64,000 nt of DNA from positions 401,768 to 465,767 of the forward strand of contig NZ_VFNH01000005.1 in the NCBI RefSeq assembly GCF_006715485.1. Reading direction: 5' to 3'. Position numbers and translations under genes: made by a program. The DNA comes from Herbaspirillum sp. SJZ107. Lineage in GTDB: Bacteria > Pseudomonadota > Gammaproteobacteria > Burkholderiales > Burkholderiaceae_D. Under the pieces are notes generated by a model. That model did not search any database. It saw only the letters and a program-made list of their open reading frames with translations, and had not been told where the DNA came from. This document shows, piece after piece, positions 1-8,784 of the stretch (within the stretch, counting starts at the first letter, position 1; every line of letters begins with the position of its first letter).

Positions 1-498
1 AAGCGCATCGCGCGCGCCTGCCGCCAGGCCGACGTGCAGCTGCTGCTCGCCCATTGCGGCGCGCTGGATGGGGCGCAGGAACGCGCACTGGAACGCGCCG
101 GCGCCGACTGGGTGGTGGCCTTTGCGCCGCAGCTGGCCGCGCTGGAACGGGCCGACGCCGTGATCTCGCACGCCGGCTGGAACACGATCATGGATGCGAT
201 CGCGGCGCAGACGCCGATGCTGGCGCTGCCGATCGCCTTCGATCACCCGGGCGGCGCCGCGCGCGTGCGCCATGCCGGCATCGGCATCCAGGCCTCGGCG
301 CGCTTTGCGGGCGCGGGCACGCTGGCCAGGCACCTGCGGCGCCTGCTCGCCGAGCCATCGTTCAAACAGCGCCTGGCGCCGCTGGCGGCCAGCGTGGCGC
401 GCGCCGGCGGTACCGCGCGCGCGGCCGACATCGTCGAATCCGCGCTCGGCCTGGGGCAGAGGCCGCATCCTGCCCACGCTGACACGGCCCCGGCATGA
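1..498 (+). CDS. crtX: Zeaxanthin glucosyltransferase, C-terminal part (left edge)
   Basis: The reading frame is open from base 1, so the gene starts outside the window; 165 residues are visible. They form the C-terminal half of a GT-B, UGT/MGT-type glycosyltransferase. The nucleotide-sugar binding segment reads SHAGWNT, followed by LPIAFDHPG, a pattern typical of CrtX. CrtX adds glucose from UDP-glucose to the hydroxyl groups of zeaxanthin. The stop overlaps the crtY start (ATGA at 495-498), which supports membership of the carotenoid operon. crtE would be expected upstream, outside the window. A different macrolide-type glycosyltransferase is possible from this part alone, but the context strongly favours CrtX. 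Confidence 0.85.
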   Translation, partial: KRIARACRQADVQLLLAHCGALDGAQERALERAGADWVVAFAPQLAALERADAVISHAGWNTIMDAIAAQTPMLALPIAFDHPGGAARVRHAGIGIQASARFAGAGTLARHLRRLLAEPSFKQRLAPLAASVARAGGTARAADIVESALGLGQRPHPAHADTAPA

Positions 499-1670
499 GC
501 ACACCCACCTACGACCTGATCCTGGCCGGCGGCGGCCTGGCCAACGGCCTGATCGCCTGGCGCCTGCGCACCCGGCGCCCCGACCTGCGCATCCTGCTGC
601 TGGAACAGGACACGCACCTCGGCGGCAACCACACCTGGTCCTTCCACGCCAGCGACCTGAGCGCCGCCGAGCGCGCCTGGATCGCGCCGCTGGTGTCGTG
701 GCGCTGGCCCGGCTACCAGGTGATTTTCCCGGACCTGACGCGCACGCTGGAAGGCGACTACTGCAGCATCCTGTCCGACGATTTCGCACGCGTGCTGGAG
801 CCGGCGCTGGGCGCGTGCCTGCGCAGCGGCGCGCGCGTCGCCCGGGTGCACCCGACCCGGGTCGAACTGGCCGGCGGCGAAATCCTGCATGCGCGCGCCG
901 TGATCGACGGCCGCGGCCCGGCCCCGACGCCCGACCTGGCGCTGGGCTACCAGACCTTCCTCGGCCAGGAGCTGCAGCTGAAGGCGCCGCACGGGCTGGC
1001 TGCGCCCATCATCATGGATGCCGGCGTGGCCCAGCAGGGCGGCTACCGCTTCGTCTACGTGCTGCCCTTCGGGCCGGACCGGCTGCTGGTCGAGGACACC
1101 CACTACATCGACGATGCCGGCCGCGACCCCGCACAGCTGCGCGCCAACATCGCGGCCTACGTGCAGGCGCGCGGCTGGCAGGTGAAAGCGGTGCTGCGCG
1201 AAGAACAGGGCGCGCTGCCGATCGTGCTGGCCGGCGATATCGAACGCTTCTGGGACCGGCAGGACGGCCAGCCCTGCGCCGGCCTGCGCGCCGGGCTGTT
1301 CCACTTCACCACCGGCTATTCGCTGCCGCATGCGGTACGCCTGGCCGATGCCATCGCCGCCCTGCCCTCGCTCGACGCGCCGGCGCTGTTCGCGGCCATC
1401 CGCGCCGAGGCCAGCGCCGAGTGGGACAAGCAGGGCTTTTTCCGCCTGCTCAACCGCATGCTGTTCCTGGCCGGCAGCCCGGATGCGCGCTGGCGCGTGA
1501 TGCAGAAGTTCTACCAGTTGCCGGCGCCCTTGATTGCGCATTTCTATGCCGGGCGCCTGAGCCTGGCCGACAAGGCGCGCATCCTGAGCGGCAAACCTCC
1601 CGTACCCGTGCTGCAGGCGCTGTCCGCGGCACGCAAGACTCACCCTCACCAGATCAGGACTCCCGCATGA
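495..1670 (+). CDS. crtY: Lycopene beta-cyclase CrtY
   Basis: 391 residues, the usual length for bacterial CrtY. The N-terminus carries the dinucleotide-binding signature DLILAGGGLANGL at about residues 7-19, then GGNHTWSFH near residue 50, both characteristic of the CrtY-type lycopene cyclases. The enzyme converts the two ends of lycopene to beta-ionone rings, giving beta-carotene, the substrate for CrtZ. The gene overlaps crtX by 4 bases at its start and crtI by 4 bases at its end, so it is translationally coupled within the crtX-Y-I-B run. Confidence 0.95.
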   Translation: MSTPTYDLILAGGGLANGLIAWRLRTRRPDLRILLLEQDTHLGGNHTWSFHASDLSAAERAWIAPLVSWRWPGYQVIFPDLTRTLEGDYCSILSDDFARVLEPALGACLRSGARVARVHPTRVELAGGEILHARAVIDGRGPAPTPDLALGYQTFLGQELQLKAPHGLAAPIIMDAGVAQQGGYRFVYVLPFGPDRLLVEDTHYIDDAGRDPAQLRANIAAYVQARGWQVKAVLREEQGALPIVLAGDIERFWDRQDGQPCAGLRAGLFHFTTGYSLPHAVRLADAIAALPSLDAPALFAAIRAEASAEWDKQGFFRLLNRMLFLAGSPDARWRVMQKFYQLPAPLIAHFYAGRLSLADKARILSGKPPVPVLQALSAARKTHPHQIRTPA

Positions 1671-3157
1671 ACGCATCGAAGACCGCCGTGGTCGTGGGCG
1701 CCGGTTTCGGCGGCCTGGCACTGGCCATCCGCCTGCAAGCCCAGGGCGTGCAGACCACCTTGCTCGAAAAACGCGACAAGCCGGGCGGCCGCGCCTACGT
1801 CTACGAAGACCAGGGATTCACCTTCGACGCCGGCCCCACGGTCATCACCGACCCGTCGGCGCTGGAAGAGCTGTTCGCCGCCGCCGGCAAGCGCATGAGC
1901 GACTACGTCGAGATGCTGCCGGTCTCGCCCTTCTACCGCCTGTGCTGGGAAGACGGGCGCCACTTCGACTACGCCAACGACCAGGAGGCGCTGGACCGCC
2001 AGATCCACGCGCGCAACCCGGCCGACGTCGCCGGCTACCAGCGCTTCCTGGCATATTCGAAGGCCGTGTTCGAGGAAGGCTACATCAAGCTGGGCGCCGT
2101 GCCCTTCCTGTCCTTCCGCGACATGATCGCGGCCGGCCCGCAGCTGGCGCGCCTGCAGGCCTGGCGCAGCGTGTACGGCATTGTCTCGCGCTTCATCCAG
2201 GACGAACAGCTGCGCCAGGCGTTTTCCTTCCACTCGCTGCTGGTGGGCGGCAATCCGTTCGCGACGTCCTCGATCTACACGCTGATCCATGCGCTCGAGC
2301 GCAAATGGGGCGTGTGGTTCCCGCGCGGCGGCACCGGGGCACTGGTGAAGGGCATGGTCAAGCTGTTCACCGACATCGGCGGACGGATCGAGCTGAATGC
2401 GCCGGTGGCCGCCATCGAGACCAGCGGCGGGCGCGCCAGCGGCGTGCGCCTGCAGGACGGGCGCGTGTTCGCCGCCGACGCGGTGGCTTCGAATGCCGAC
2501 GTGGTCCACACCTATGCGTCGCTGCTGGGCCAGCACCCGCGCGGCGTGGCCGAGGGCGAGGCACTCGGCAAGAAGCGCTTCAGCAATTCGCTGTTCGTGC
2601 TGTACTTCGGGCTCGACCACCACCACAGCCAGCTGCAGCACCACACCGTGTGCTTCGGACCGCGCTACCGCGAGCTGATCAAGGACATCTTCAACGGCGA
2701 AGCGCTGGCCGAGGATTTTTCGCTGTACCTGCACGCGCCCTGCGTCACCGACCCGTCGCTGGCGCCGCCCGGCTGCGGCAGCCACTACGTGCTGGCGCCG
2801 GTGCCGCACCTGGGCAATGCGCCGATCGACTGGGAGGTCGAGGGGCCGCTGTACCGCGAGCGCATCTTCGACTACCTGGAACAGCGCTACATGCCGGGCC
2901 TGCGCAGCCAGCTGGTCACCAGCCGCATCTTCACGCCGGTCGACTTCCGCGACCAGCTCAACGCCCACCTCGGCTCGGCGTTCTCGCTGGAGCCGATCCT
3001 GACGCAAAGCGCCTGGTTCCGCCCGCACAACCGCGACGCCGACCTGCCGAACCTGTACCTGGTCGGCGCCGGCACCCATCCGGGCGCGGGCGTGCCGGGC
3101 GTGATCGGTTCGGCCAAGGCCACCGCCGGGCTGATGCTGGAGGGAATGCACGCATGA
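1667..3157 (+). CDS. crtI: Phytoene desaturase CrtI
   Basis: 496 residues. The start is the ATG of the ATGA overlap with crtY; the frame stays open far upstream but that part is only the other-strand-free shadow of crtX/crtY. The FAD-binding motif VVVGAGFGG lies at residues 8-16, followed by EKRDKPGGRAY. The C-terminus has the bacterial phytoene desaturase signature VGAGTHPGAGVPG. CrtI performs successive desaturations of phytoene to lycopene. Its neighbours CrtY and CrtB use its product and make its substrate. Confidence 0.95.
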   Translation: MNASKTAVVVGAGFGGLALAIRLQAQGVQTTLLEKRDKPGGRAYVYEDQGFTFDAGPTVITDPSALEELFAAAGKRMSDYVEMLPVSPFYRLCWEDGRHFDYANDQEALDRQIHARNPADVAGYQRFLAYSKAVFEEGYIKLGAVPFLSFRDMIAAGPQLARLQAWRSVYGIVSRFIQDEQLRQAFSFHSLLVGGNPFATSSIYTLIHALERKWGVWFPRGGTGALVKGMVKLFTDIGGRIELNAPVAAIETSGGRASGVRLQDGRVFAADAVASNADVVHTYASLLGQHPRGVAEGEALGKKRFSNSLFVLYFGLDHHHSQLQHHTVCFGPRYRELIKDIFNGEALAEDFSLYLHAPCVTDPSLAPPGCGSHYVLAPVPHLGNAPIDWEVEGPLYRERIFDYLEQRYMPGLRSQLVTSRIFTPVDFRDQLNAHLGSAFSLEPILTQSAWFRPHNRDADLPNLYLVGAGTHPGAGVPGVIGSAKATAGLMLEGMHA

Positions 3158-4158
3158 GCGCGCAGTCGGATGGATCCTTGCTGGATCACGCCACCCAGAC
3201 CATCGAGGTCGGCTCCAAGAGCTTTGCCGCGGCCGCCAAACTGTTCGACCCGGAAACCCGGCGCGGCGTGCTGATGCTGTATGCATGGTGCCGCCATTGC
3301 GACGACGTGGTCGACGGCCAGGAACTCGGCATCAATCACGCGGATGCGGGAAGCGCGCAGACGCCGCAGGAAGCCCGGCGCCAACTCGAACTCCTGCGCG
3401 AGCAGACCCGCCGCGCCTATGCCGGCGAACCGATGCAGGACCGCGCCTTTGCCGCCTTCCAGGACGTCGCCCGGCGCCACGCGATCGCACCGCGCTACGC
3501 CTACGACCACCTGGCCGGCTTCGCCATGGACGTCGACGAGGTGCGCTACGAAACCATCGAGGACACGCTGCGCTACTGCTACCACGTGGCCGGCGTGGTC
3601 GGCCTGATGATGGCCTCGATTATGGGCGCTCACGACGAGGCCACGCTGGACCGCGCCTGCGACCTCGGCCTGGCCTTCCAGCTGACCAATATCGCGCGCG
3701 ACATCGTCGAGGATGCGCGCGTCGGCCGCTGCTACCTGCCGGCGGCCTGGCTGCGCGAGGCCGGCATTCCGCGCGACGAGATCGCACTGGAACGCCATCG
3801 CGCGGCGCTGGCGCGGCTGGCGGCGCGCCTGGTCGATCATGCCGAGCCGTACTACGATTCGGCGCTGGACGGCATCGCAGCGCTGCCGCTGCGCTCGGCC
3901 TGGGCGATCGCCAGCGCGCGCAACGTCTATCGCGAGATCGGGATCGTGGTCAAGCGGCGCGGCGCGCGCGCCTGGGACGAGCGCGCCGGCACCTCGAAAG
4001 CCACCAAGCTGTGGCTGCTGGCGAAGGGCGGCGCGGGCGCGCTCAGTTCCCGCTGGGCTCGAACGGGGCCGCGTCCGGCGCAGCTGTGGCGCCGTCCGGG
4101 TGCGGAGCCTGCGGCTTCTTCAGGGGGCCGGCATGCAATGCATGCAGCCGGCGCTTGA
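3154..4158 (+). CDS. crtB: Phytoene synthase CrtB
   Basis: 334 residues, start in an ATGA overlap with crtI. Both Asp-rich prenyl-diphosphate motifs are present: HCDDVVD near residue 50 and NIARDIVEDARVG near residue 180. CrtB condenses two geranylgeranyl diphosphates to phytoene. A terminal block ending PAQLWRRP near base 4100 matches the usual C-terminus of CrtB, so the last ~20 residues look like an added tail. The final 116 bases overlap the convergent crtZ. Confidence 0.93.
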   Translation: MSAQSDGSLLDHATQTIEVGSKSFAAAAKLFDPETRRGVLMLYAWCRHCDDVVDGQELGINHADAGSAQTPQEARRQLELLREQTRRAYAGEPMQDRAFAAFQDVARRHAIAPRYAYDHLAGFAMDVDEVRYETIEDTLRYCYHVAGVVGLMMASIMGAHDEATLDRACDLGLAFQLTNIARDIVEDARVGRCYLPAAWLREAGIPRDEIALERHRAALARLAARLVDHAEPYYDSALDGIAALPLRSAWAIASARNVYREIGIVVKRRGARAWDERAGTSKATKLWLLAKGGAGALSSRWARTGPRPAQLWRRPGAEPAASSGGRHAMHAAGA

Positions 4159-4588
4159 GGGTATCGACCGGCGGCGCGTACAGGAAACCGAAGGACACCG
4201 CGCCGTCCTTGCCGGCCACCGCGTGATGCATGCGGTGCGCCTGGTACAGGCGCTTCAGGTAGCCGCGCCGCGGCACGTACTGGAAGGGCCAGCGCCGGTG
4301 CACCAGGCCGTCGTGGGCGACGAAGTACAGCAGGCCGTAGGCCGTCATGCCGGCGCCGATCCATTCCAGCGGATGGTGGCCGATGCTGCCCGCATAGATC
4401 AGGGCGATGGCCACGCCGGCGAACACGACCGCAAACAGGTCGTTTTTCTCGAACCAGCCCTGGCGCGGCTCGTGGTGCGAGCGGTGCCAGCCCCAGCCGA
4501 AGCCATGCATCACATACTTGTGCGCGACGATGGAGAACACTTCCATGAAAGCGACGGTGAGTACGACGATGAAGGCATTCCACAGCAT
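4043..4588 (-). CDS. crtZ: Beta-carotene 3-hydroxylase CrtZ
   Basis: 181 residues, a membrane fatty-acid-hydroxylase-type enzyme. The di-iron histidine clusters are visible: HKYVMH near residue 23, HRSHH near 35, HDGLVHRR near 92 and HRMHH near 117. It hydroxylates beta-carotene to zeaxanthin, completing the substrate for CrtX. It lies on the opposite strand, convergent with crtXYIB and overlapping the end of crtB, as in some enterobacterial zeaxanthin clusters. The last ~30 residues are Pro/Ala-rich and carry none of the histidine motifs. No strong ribosome binding site precedes the chosen ATG. Confidence 0.93.
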   Translation of the reverse strand: MLWNAFIVVLTVAFMEVFSIVAHKYVMHGFGWGWHRSHHEPRQGWFEKNDLFAVVFAGVAIALIYAGSIGHHPLEWIGAGMTAYGLLYFVAHDGLVHRRWPFQYVPRRGYLKRLYQAHRMHHAVAGKDGAVSFGFLYAPPVDTLKRRLHALHAGPLKKPQAPHPDGATAAPDAAPFEPSGN

Positions 4589-4652
4589 GGCGGTCGGGGG
4601 ATTCTGTTAAAAATATGATCACAGCCTACCATAACATGAGGATTTCACTTTT

Positions 4653-5072
4653 ATGATTGCAGCTTTCCGCAACACGGTACTGGGCGCCCTGCTTTCCTGT
4701 CTGCCCTTCCTGGCAGCCGCCGCCACCGTCGAGGTGCACGTGACCGGCGTCGCCGCCGGCAAGGGCAGCGTCAAGGTCGCCGTGTGCGACCAGGCGCGCT
4801 TCCTGAAACAGTGCCTGTATTCGGGATCGGCGCCCGCGCGCGAGGGCGACAACACGATCGCGGTGCGCGACGTCCCGGCCGGCAACTGGGCGGTGCTGGC
4901 CTTCCAGGACGTCAACGGCAACGGCGAACTGGACCGCAACTTCATCGGCATCCCGAGCGAGAACTACGGCTTCAGCCGCGATGCGCGCGGCAAGTTCGGG
5001 CCGCCGTCGTTCGAGGATGCCGTGATCACGGTACGCGACGAACCGACTGTCGCCAACGTCAGGCTGCACTGA
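4653..5072 (+). CDS. DUF2141 secreted protein
   Basis: 139 residues with a signal peptide (hydrophobic stretch to about residue 23, Ala-rich cleavage region). The mature part is a small beta-rich domain of the DUF2141 type, with VAVCDQARF and the acidic FQDVNGNGELD segment. An AGGA ribosome binding site lies about 11 bases before the ATG. Function is unknown; DUF2141 genes are often seen beside carotenoid clusters, and here it sits divergently from crtZ with 64 bases between them. The stop abuts the stop of the convergent ABC permease with no spacer. Confidence 0.8.
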   Translation: MIAAFRNTVLGALLSCLPFLAAAATVEVHVTGVAAGKGSVKVAVCDQARFLKQCLYSGSAPAREGDNTIAVRDVPAGNWAVLAFQDVNGNGELDRNFIGIPSENYGFSRDARGKFGPPSFEDAVITVRDEPTVANVRLH

Positions 5073-6341
5073 TCAAGTCCGCGCCTTCTGGAAGCGCCAT
5101 ATGGCGAGCGCCATGAACAGCGCGGCAAAGCCGAGCAGCGCCGCCATCGCCGGCATCGCCTCCGGCAAGCCCAGGCCGCGCCAGGTGACGGCATCCAGGC
5201 CGGTGATCGCCCAGCGCGTCGGCACGATCATGGTTGCCTGCTGCACCCAGGCCGGGAACACGAAGGTCGGCACCCAGGCGCCGCCCAGCATCACCATGAT
5301 CAGGGTCGCGAACATGGCGATGCCGCGCGCCGCTTCCGGGGTCTTGCCGAAGGCCGCGACCAGCAGGCCGAAGCCGGCCGTCAGCGCGCCGAAGCACAGG
5401 GCGATGCCGAGGAAACCCGGTATGCTGCTGACCGTCACGCCGAAGGCCAGCACCGCCACCGCGAACACGATGCACAGCAGGCAGAAGGCGATGATGGTGG
5501 CCGACACGGCGCGCGCCAGCACCACCAGCGCCAGCGACACCGGCGCCGCCAGCAGCCGGTTCCAGATGCCGTCGCGGCGCGCCGCCAGCATGGCGATCCC
5601 CATGTTCATGCCCATGAACAGGATGAATTGCACGCCCATGCCGGAAAAGGCGTGGGCATACGGGTTGTAGCCCTGCAGCGCCGGGGCATTGCTGAGGCCC
5701 TGGTCGCGGGTGGTGAACGGCATCGACAGGCCGCGCGGCGCGCCGCTGCCGCCGGCCTGCTGCGGCTGCGCCTGGAAGGTACGCACCGCCGCCAGCATGT
5801 CGCGCAGCGCCGGATCGGCGATGGTGCCGGCATCCAGCTGCTGCAGGCTGCGCTCGGTCAGCTTGCGGCCCATCGGCCCGCCGAACATCTCGGCGCTGAC
5901 GACCGACATCACCTGCTGGGTCAGCATGCCCTTCACCATCCCCAGCACCGCCGTCTGCGACGGATCGTACAGCAGTTCGATCACCGGCTTGGGACCGGGC
6001 GTGAACATGGCGCTGCCCGCCGCTTCGGCAAAGCCGGGCGGCAGCACCACCGCCACCGCCTGGCTGCCCTTGCGCACCGCCTGCTCGGCCTGGGCGCGGT
6101 CCATGACCGTCACATGCAGGTTGGAATCGGCCTGCAGGCCGGCGCCGATGCGGCGCCCGACCTCGCTGGCGTCCTGCTGCACCAGCGCGACGTCGATCGC
6201 GCCGCTTTTGGCACTGCCGCCGAACACCGAACCGAAGAAGGCCGCGATCACGATCGGCAGCACCAGGTGCATCAGCAGCGCGCGGCGGTCGGACACGTAC
6301 AGGATGAGGTCCTTGCGGACCAGGGCGAAAAAGGCGTTCAT
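5073..6341 (-). CDS. ABC-2 type transporter permease
   Basis: 422 residues. One membrane segment near residues 20-40 is followed by a long extracytoplasmic region to about residue 230, and then five or so hydrophobic segments in the C-terminal half. This is the ABC-2/YhhJ-like export permease layout. A GAAGGGG ribosome binding site precedes the ATG. It is encoded 16 bases downstream of its ATPase (6358-7296) and surely forms an exporter with it. The substrate cannot be read from the sequence; drugs, lipids or envelope components are all possible. Confidence 0.85.
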   Translation of the reverse strand: MNAFFALVRKDLILYVSDRRALLMHLVLPIVIAAFFGSVFGGSAKSGAIDVALVQQDASEVGRRIGAGLQADSNLHVTVMDRAQAEQAVRKGSQAVAVVLPPGFAEAAGSAMFTPGPKPVIELLYDPSQTAVLGMVKGMLTQQVMSVVSAEMFGGPMGRKLTERSLQQLDAGTIADPALRDMLAAVRTFQAQPQQAGGSGAPRGLSMPFTTRDQGLSNAPALQGYNPYAHAFSGMGVQFILFMGMNMGIAMLAARRDGIWNRLLAAPVSLALVVLARAVSATIIAFCLLCIVFAVAVLAFGVTVSSIPGFLGIALCFGALTAGFGLLVAAFGKTPEAARGIAMFATLIMVMLGGAWVPTFVFPAWVQQATMIVPTRWAITGLDAVTWRGLGLPEAMPAMAALLGFAALFMALAIWRFQKART

Positions 6342-6357
6342 TTTCAGTCCCCTTCGT

Positions 6358-7296
6358 TCAATCTCTCAAGGTGCGGCCGGTGAGGTTCAGGAAGATGTCT
6401 TCGAGCGAGGCGCGTGCGGTGGAAAAGTGCAGCGGACGCTGGCCGTTCTGCTGCAGCCAGCCCAGCACCGGCACGGCGTCGGCATTGTCGACCAGGGCGA
6501 TGTCGAGCGTGGCGTTGTCCTGCGCCAGCGCGGTCACGCCCGCGTGCGCGCGCAGTGCCGCCAGCACGCCCTCGGCGGCCGGTTCGGCCAGGTCGACGCG
6601 CAGCACGGCGCGCGCCGGCAGACGCCGGTGCAGCGCGGCCGGGGTGTCGTCGGCCAGCACCTTGCCATGGTCGATGATCACGATGTGGTCAGCCAGGCGC
6701 TCCACCTCTTCCATGTAGTGGCTGGTGTAGATCAGCGCACGGCCCTGGGCCTGCAGCGCTTCCAGGGTGTCGAAGATGGCGTTGCGGCTCTGCGGATCGA
6801 CGCCGACGGTCGGCTCGTCGAGGATCAGGAGGTCGGGTTCGTGCAGCAGCGCGGCGGCGATGTTCAGGCGCCGCTTCATCCCGCCCGAGAACGTCGCCGG
6901 CTTGTCGCGCGCGCGGTCCTGCAGGTTGACCAGCCCCAGCACGTGCTCGATGCGCGCCGCCAGCTGCCCGCCCTTCAAGCCATACAGCGCACCGAACAGG
7001 CGCAGGTTTTCGCGCGCCGACAGGTCCTCGTACAGCGCCAGGTCCTGCGGCACCATGCCGATGCGCTTGACGGCGGCGGCGCCGGCGGCAACCGGCTGGC
7101 CGTCCAGCAGGATCTCGCCGGCGTCGGGCCGCAGCAGGCCGCACAGCATGGCGACAGTGGTGGATTTGCCGGCGCCGTTGGGGCCGAGCAGGCCGACGGT
7201 CTGGCCGGCGAGCACCCGGAACGAGACGCCATCGACGGCACGGCGGGTGCCGTAGGATCTGACGAGATCGGTGACGCTTAACAGCACGGAGGACAT
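6358..7296 (-). CDS. ABC transporter ATP-binding protein (ABC-2 exporter)
   Basis: 312 residues. The nucleotide-binding domain is complete: Walker A GPNGAGKST near residue 38, signature FSGGMKRRL near 135, Walker B LLILDEPTVGVD near 155, and the switch His in YTSHYMEE. The C-terminal ~90 residues form the extension common to DrrA/CcmA-like export ATPases. An AGGAG site lies 8 bases before the ATG. It drives the adjacent ABC-2 permease; the two genes form a two-gene operon. Confidence 0.9.
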   Translation of the reverse strand: MSSVLLSVTDLVRSYGTRRAVDGVSFRVLAGQTVGLLGPNGAGKSTTVAMLCGLLRPDAGEILLDGQPVAAGAAAVKRIGMVPQDLALYEDLSARENLRLFGALYGLKGGQLAARIEHVLGLVNLQDRARDKPATFSGGMKRRLNIAAALLHEPDLLILDEPTVGVDPQSRNAIFDTLEALQAQGRALIYTSHYMEEVERLADHIVIIDHGKVLADDTPAALHRRLPARAVLRVDLAEPAAEGVLAALRAHAGVTALAQDNATLDIALVDNADAVPVLGWLQQNGQRPLHFSTARASLEDIFLNLTGRTLRD

Positions 7297-7395
7297 GGCG
7301 CTCCTACTCGGGGTGAGTTGCTTGGTCGGCTTGAACTGCTCGTGCGCTTATTCCTCGTTGGCTTTTGCCCGTCGTGCTGACGTTCCAGGCCGTGT

Positions 7396-8667
7396 TTAAA
7401 TTGCGTAGCGGACCACGCTGTCACTCCACTGAAACGCCGACATCTCCAGCTCGACCATGTCGTCACCCGAAATCTGCAGCTCCTTCAGCGAAGGCAGCAC
7501 GTCGTCATCCGACTGCTCGATGCTTTCCGCCAGCTTGAGCAGCTGGCCGAAGAAATCCTGGCGCTTCAGCAGCGCCAACCGGATCTCGTCGCTGACCGGG
7601 ATCTGGTCGAGGATGTCCTGCATCGGAATGCCGAACAGCACGTCCATCAGCGACATGATGCCGACCGTGAACGCGGTGTCGCCGGGGTAGCGCTGGCCCG
7701 GGCGCAGGCGCTTGGCCAGCAGTTCCATCAGGCGGCCGCGCGTGGTGGCCAGCATCAGCAGCGGGGTCTGGTTGTGGCCGCGGTTGCCCGGCTCGGCGTA
7801 CAGCATGATCTGCAGCCAGCGCTGCAGCTGGCGCCGGCCCAGCACGATCAGCGCCTGGCTGAGGGAATCGATGCGCTGGGGGGCGCCGACGGCCGGCGTG
7901 TTCACCAGGCGCAGCAGGTTCAGGGCCAGCGTCACGTCCTTCTTCACGGCGCGCTCGATGTCGGCGTTGTCGACGTCCGACATGACCTGGTTCATCAGCG
8001 ACAGCACGGTCGCCTGCGACGGCGACAGCTTGCGGCCGCCGAGCACCGCCGGCCGCGCGAAATAGAAGCCCTGGAAGTAATCGAAGCCGGCGTCCAGGCA
8101 GACGTGGTATTCGTCGCGGGTCTCGACTTTCTCGGCGATCACGGTCTTGCCCAGGCCCTGCAGGCGCGAGACCAGTCCCGCCAGGGTGTCGCGGCGCGTG
8201 CTGCGCAGGTCGAGCTTGACGAAGGCGGCCAGCGGCAGCAGGCGCTGCAGGCGCGCGCTGTCGCCGCCGACGCCGTCCAGCGCGAAGCGGAAGCCGTGGC
8301 GCGCCAGTTCCTGCATGCGTGCCAGCACGGCATCGTCGGGGTCCATCGTGGCGACGATCTCGAGCACGGTGCGTTCGCGCGGCAGGAAGGCAAAGATGTC
8401 GCTGAACAGGACGTCGCGGTCGACGTTCAGGAAGCAGGCGGCGTCGCCGATGGCGCGCGCCAGGCCGAGCTGGGCAGTGTGGGCAATGACGGTGGCGGTG
8501 GCCGGCAAGCCGGCGCCCGATGCGCCCTCGTCCTGGCCAGCACTGCGGAACAGCAGTTCGTAGCCGTACAGCGCCTGGTTGCGGTCGAGCACAGGCTGCC
8601 GGCCCAGGTAAAAGTCACGCACGCGCAGGGGCAGGTCGGCGTGGTCCAGGCTCACGGTATCGGTCAT
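7396..8667 (-). CDS. EAL-HDOD domain signalling protein
   Basis: 423 residues from the ATG chosen here; a GTG six codons upstream (8685) is an alternative. The N-terminal ~210 residues are an EAL-type domain, but the signature is YELLFR rather than EALLR, so c-di-GMP hydrolysis is doubtful. The C-terminal half is an HDOD domain (LLRLVNTPAVG segment). The pair is the YuxH-type architecture found in signalling and motility control. The gene stands alone, with about 100 bases of non-coding sequence on either side. Confidence 0.85.
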   Translation of the reverse strand: MTDTVSLDHADLPLRVRDFYLGRQPVLDRNQALYGYELLFRSAGQDEGASGAGLPATATVIAHTAQLGLARAIGDAACFLNVDRDVLFSDIFAFLPRERTVLEIVATMDPDDAVLARMQELARHGFRFALDGVGGDSARLQRLLPLAAFVKLDLRSTRRDTLAGLVSRLQGLGKTVIAEKVETRDEYHVCLDAGFDYFQGFYFARPAVLGGRKLSPSQATVLSLMNQVMSDVDNADIERAVKKDVTLALNLLRLVNTPAVGAPQRIDSLSQALIVLGRRQLQRWLQIMLYAEPGNRGHNQTPLLMLATTRGRLMELLAKRLRPGQRYPGDTAFTVGIMSLMDVLFGIPMQDILDQIPVSDEIRLALLKRQDFFGQLLKLAESIEQSDDDVLPSLKELQISGDDMVELEMSAFQWSDSVVRYAI

Positions 8668-8784
8668 GTCGGCTCTCTGATTCACTGATGGAACGCAACG
8701 AAGTGCTATGAAGCTACTTTACCGCATTCCGCCTTAATAGTGACTAGCCGAAATTAATTTCCTGTATAAAACGTGTCACGCCGT

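Noticed and set aside
194..3157. A single 987-codon open frame across crtX, crtY and crtI
   Set aside because: Only the part from 1667 is CrtI. The upstream part is Arg/Ala-rich shadow sequence in the wrong frame for crtX and crtY, as is common in high-GC DNA.
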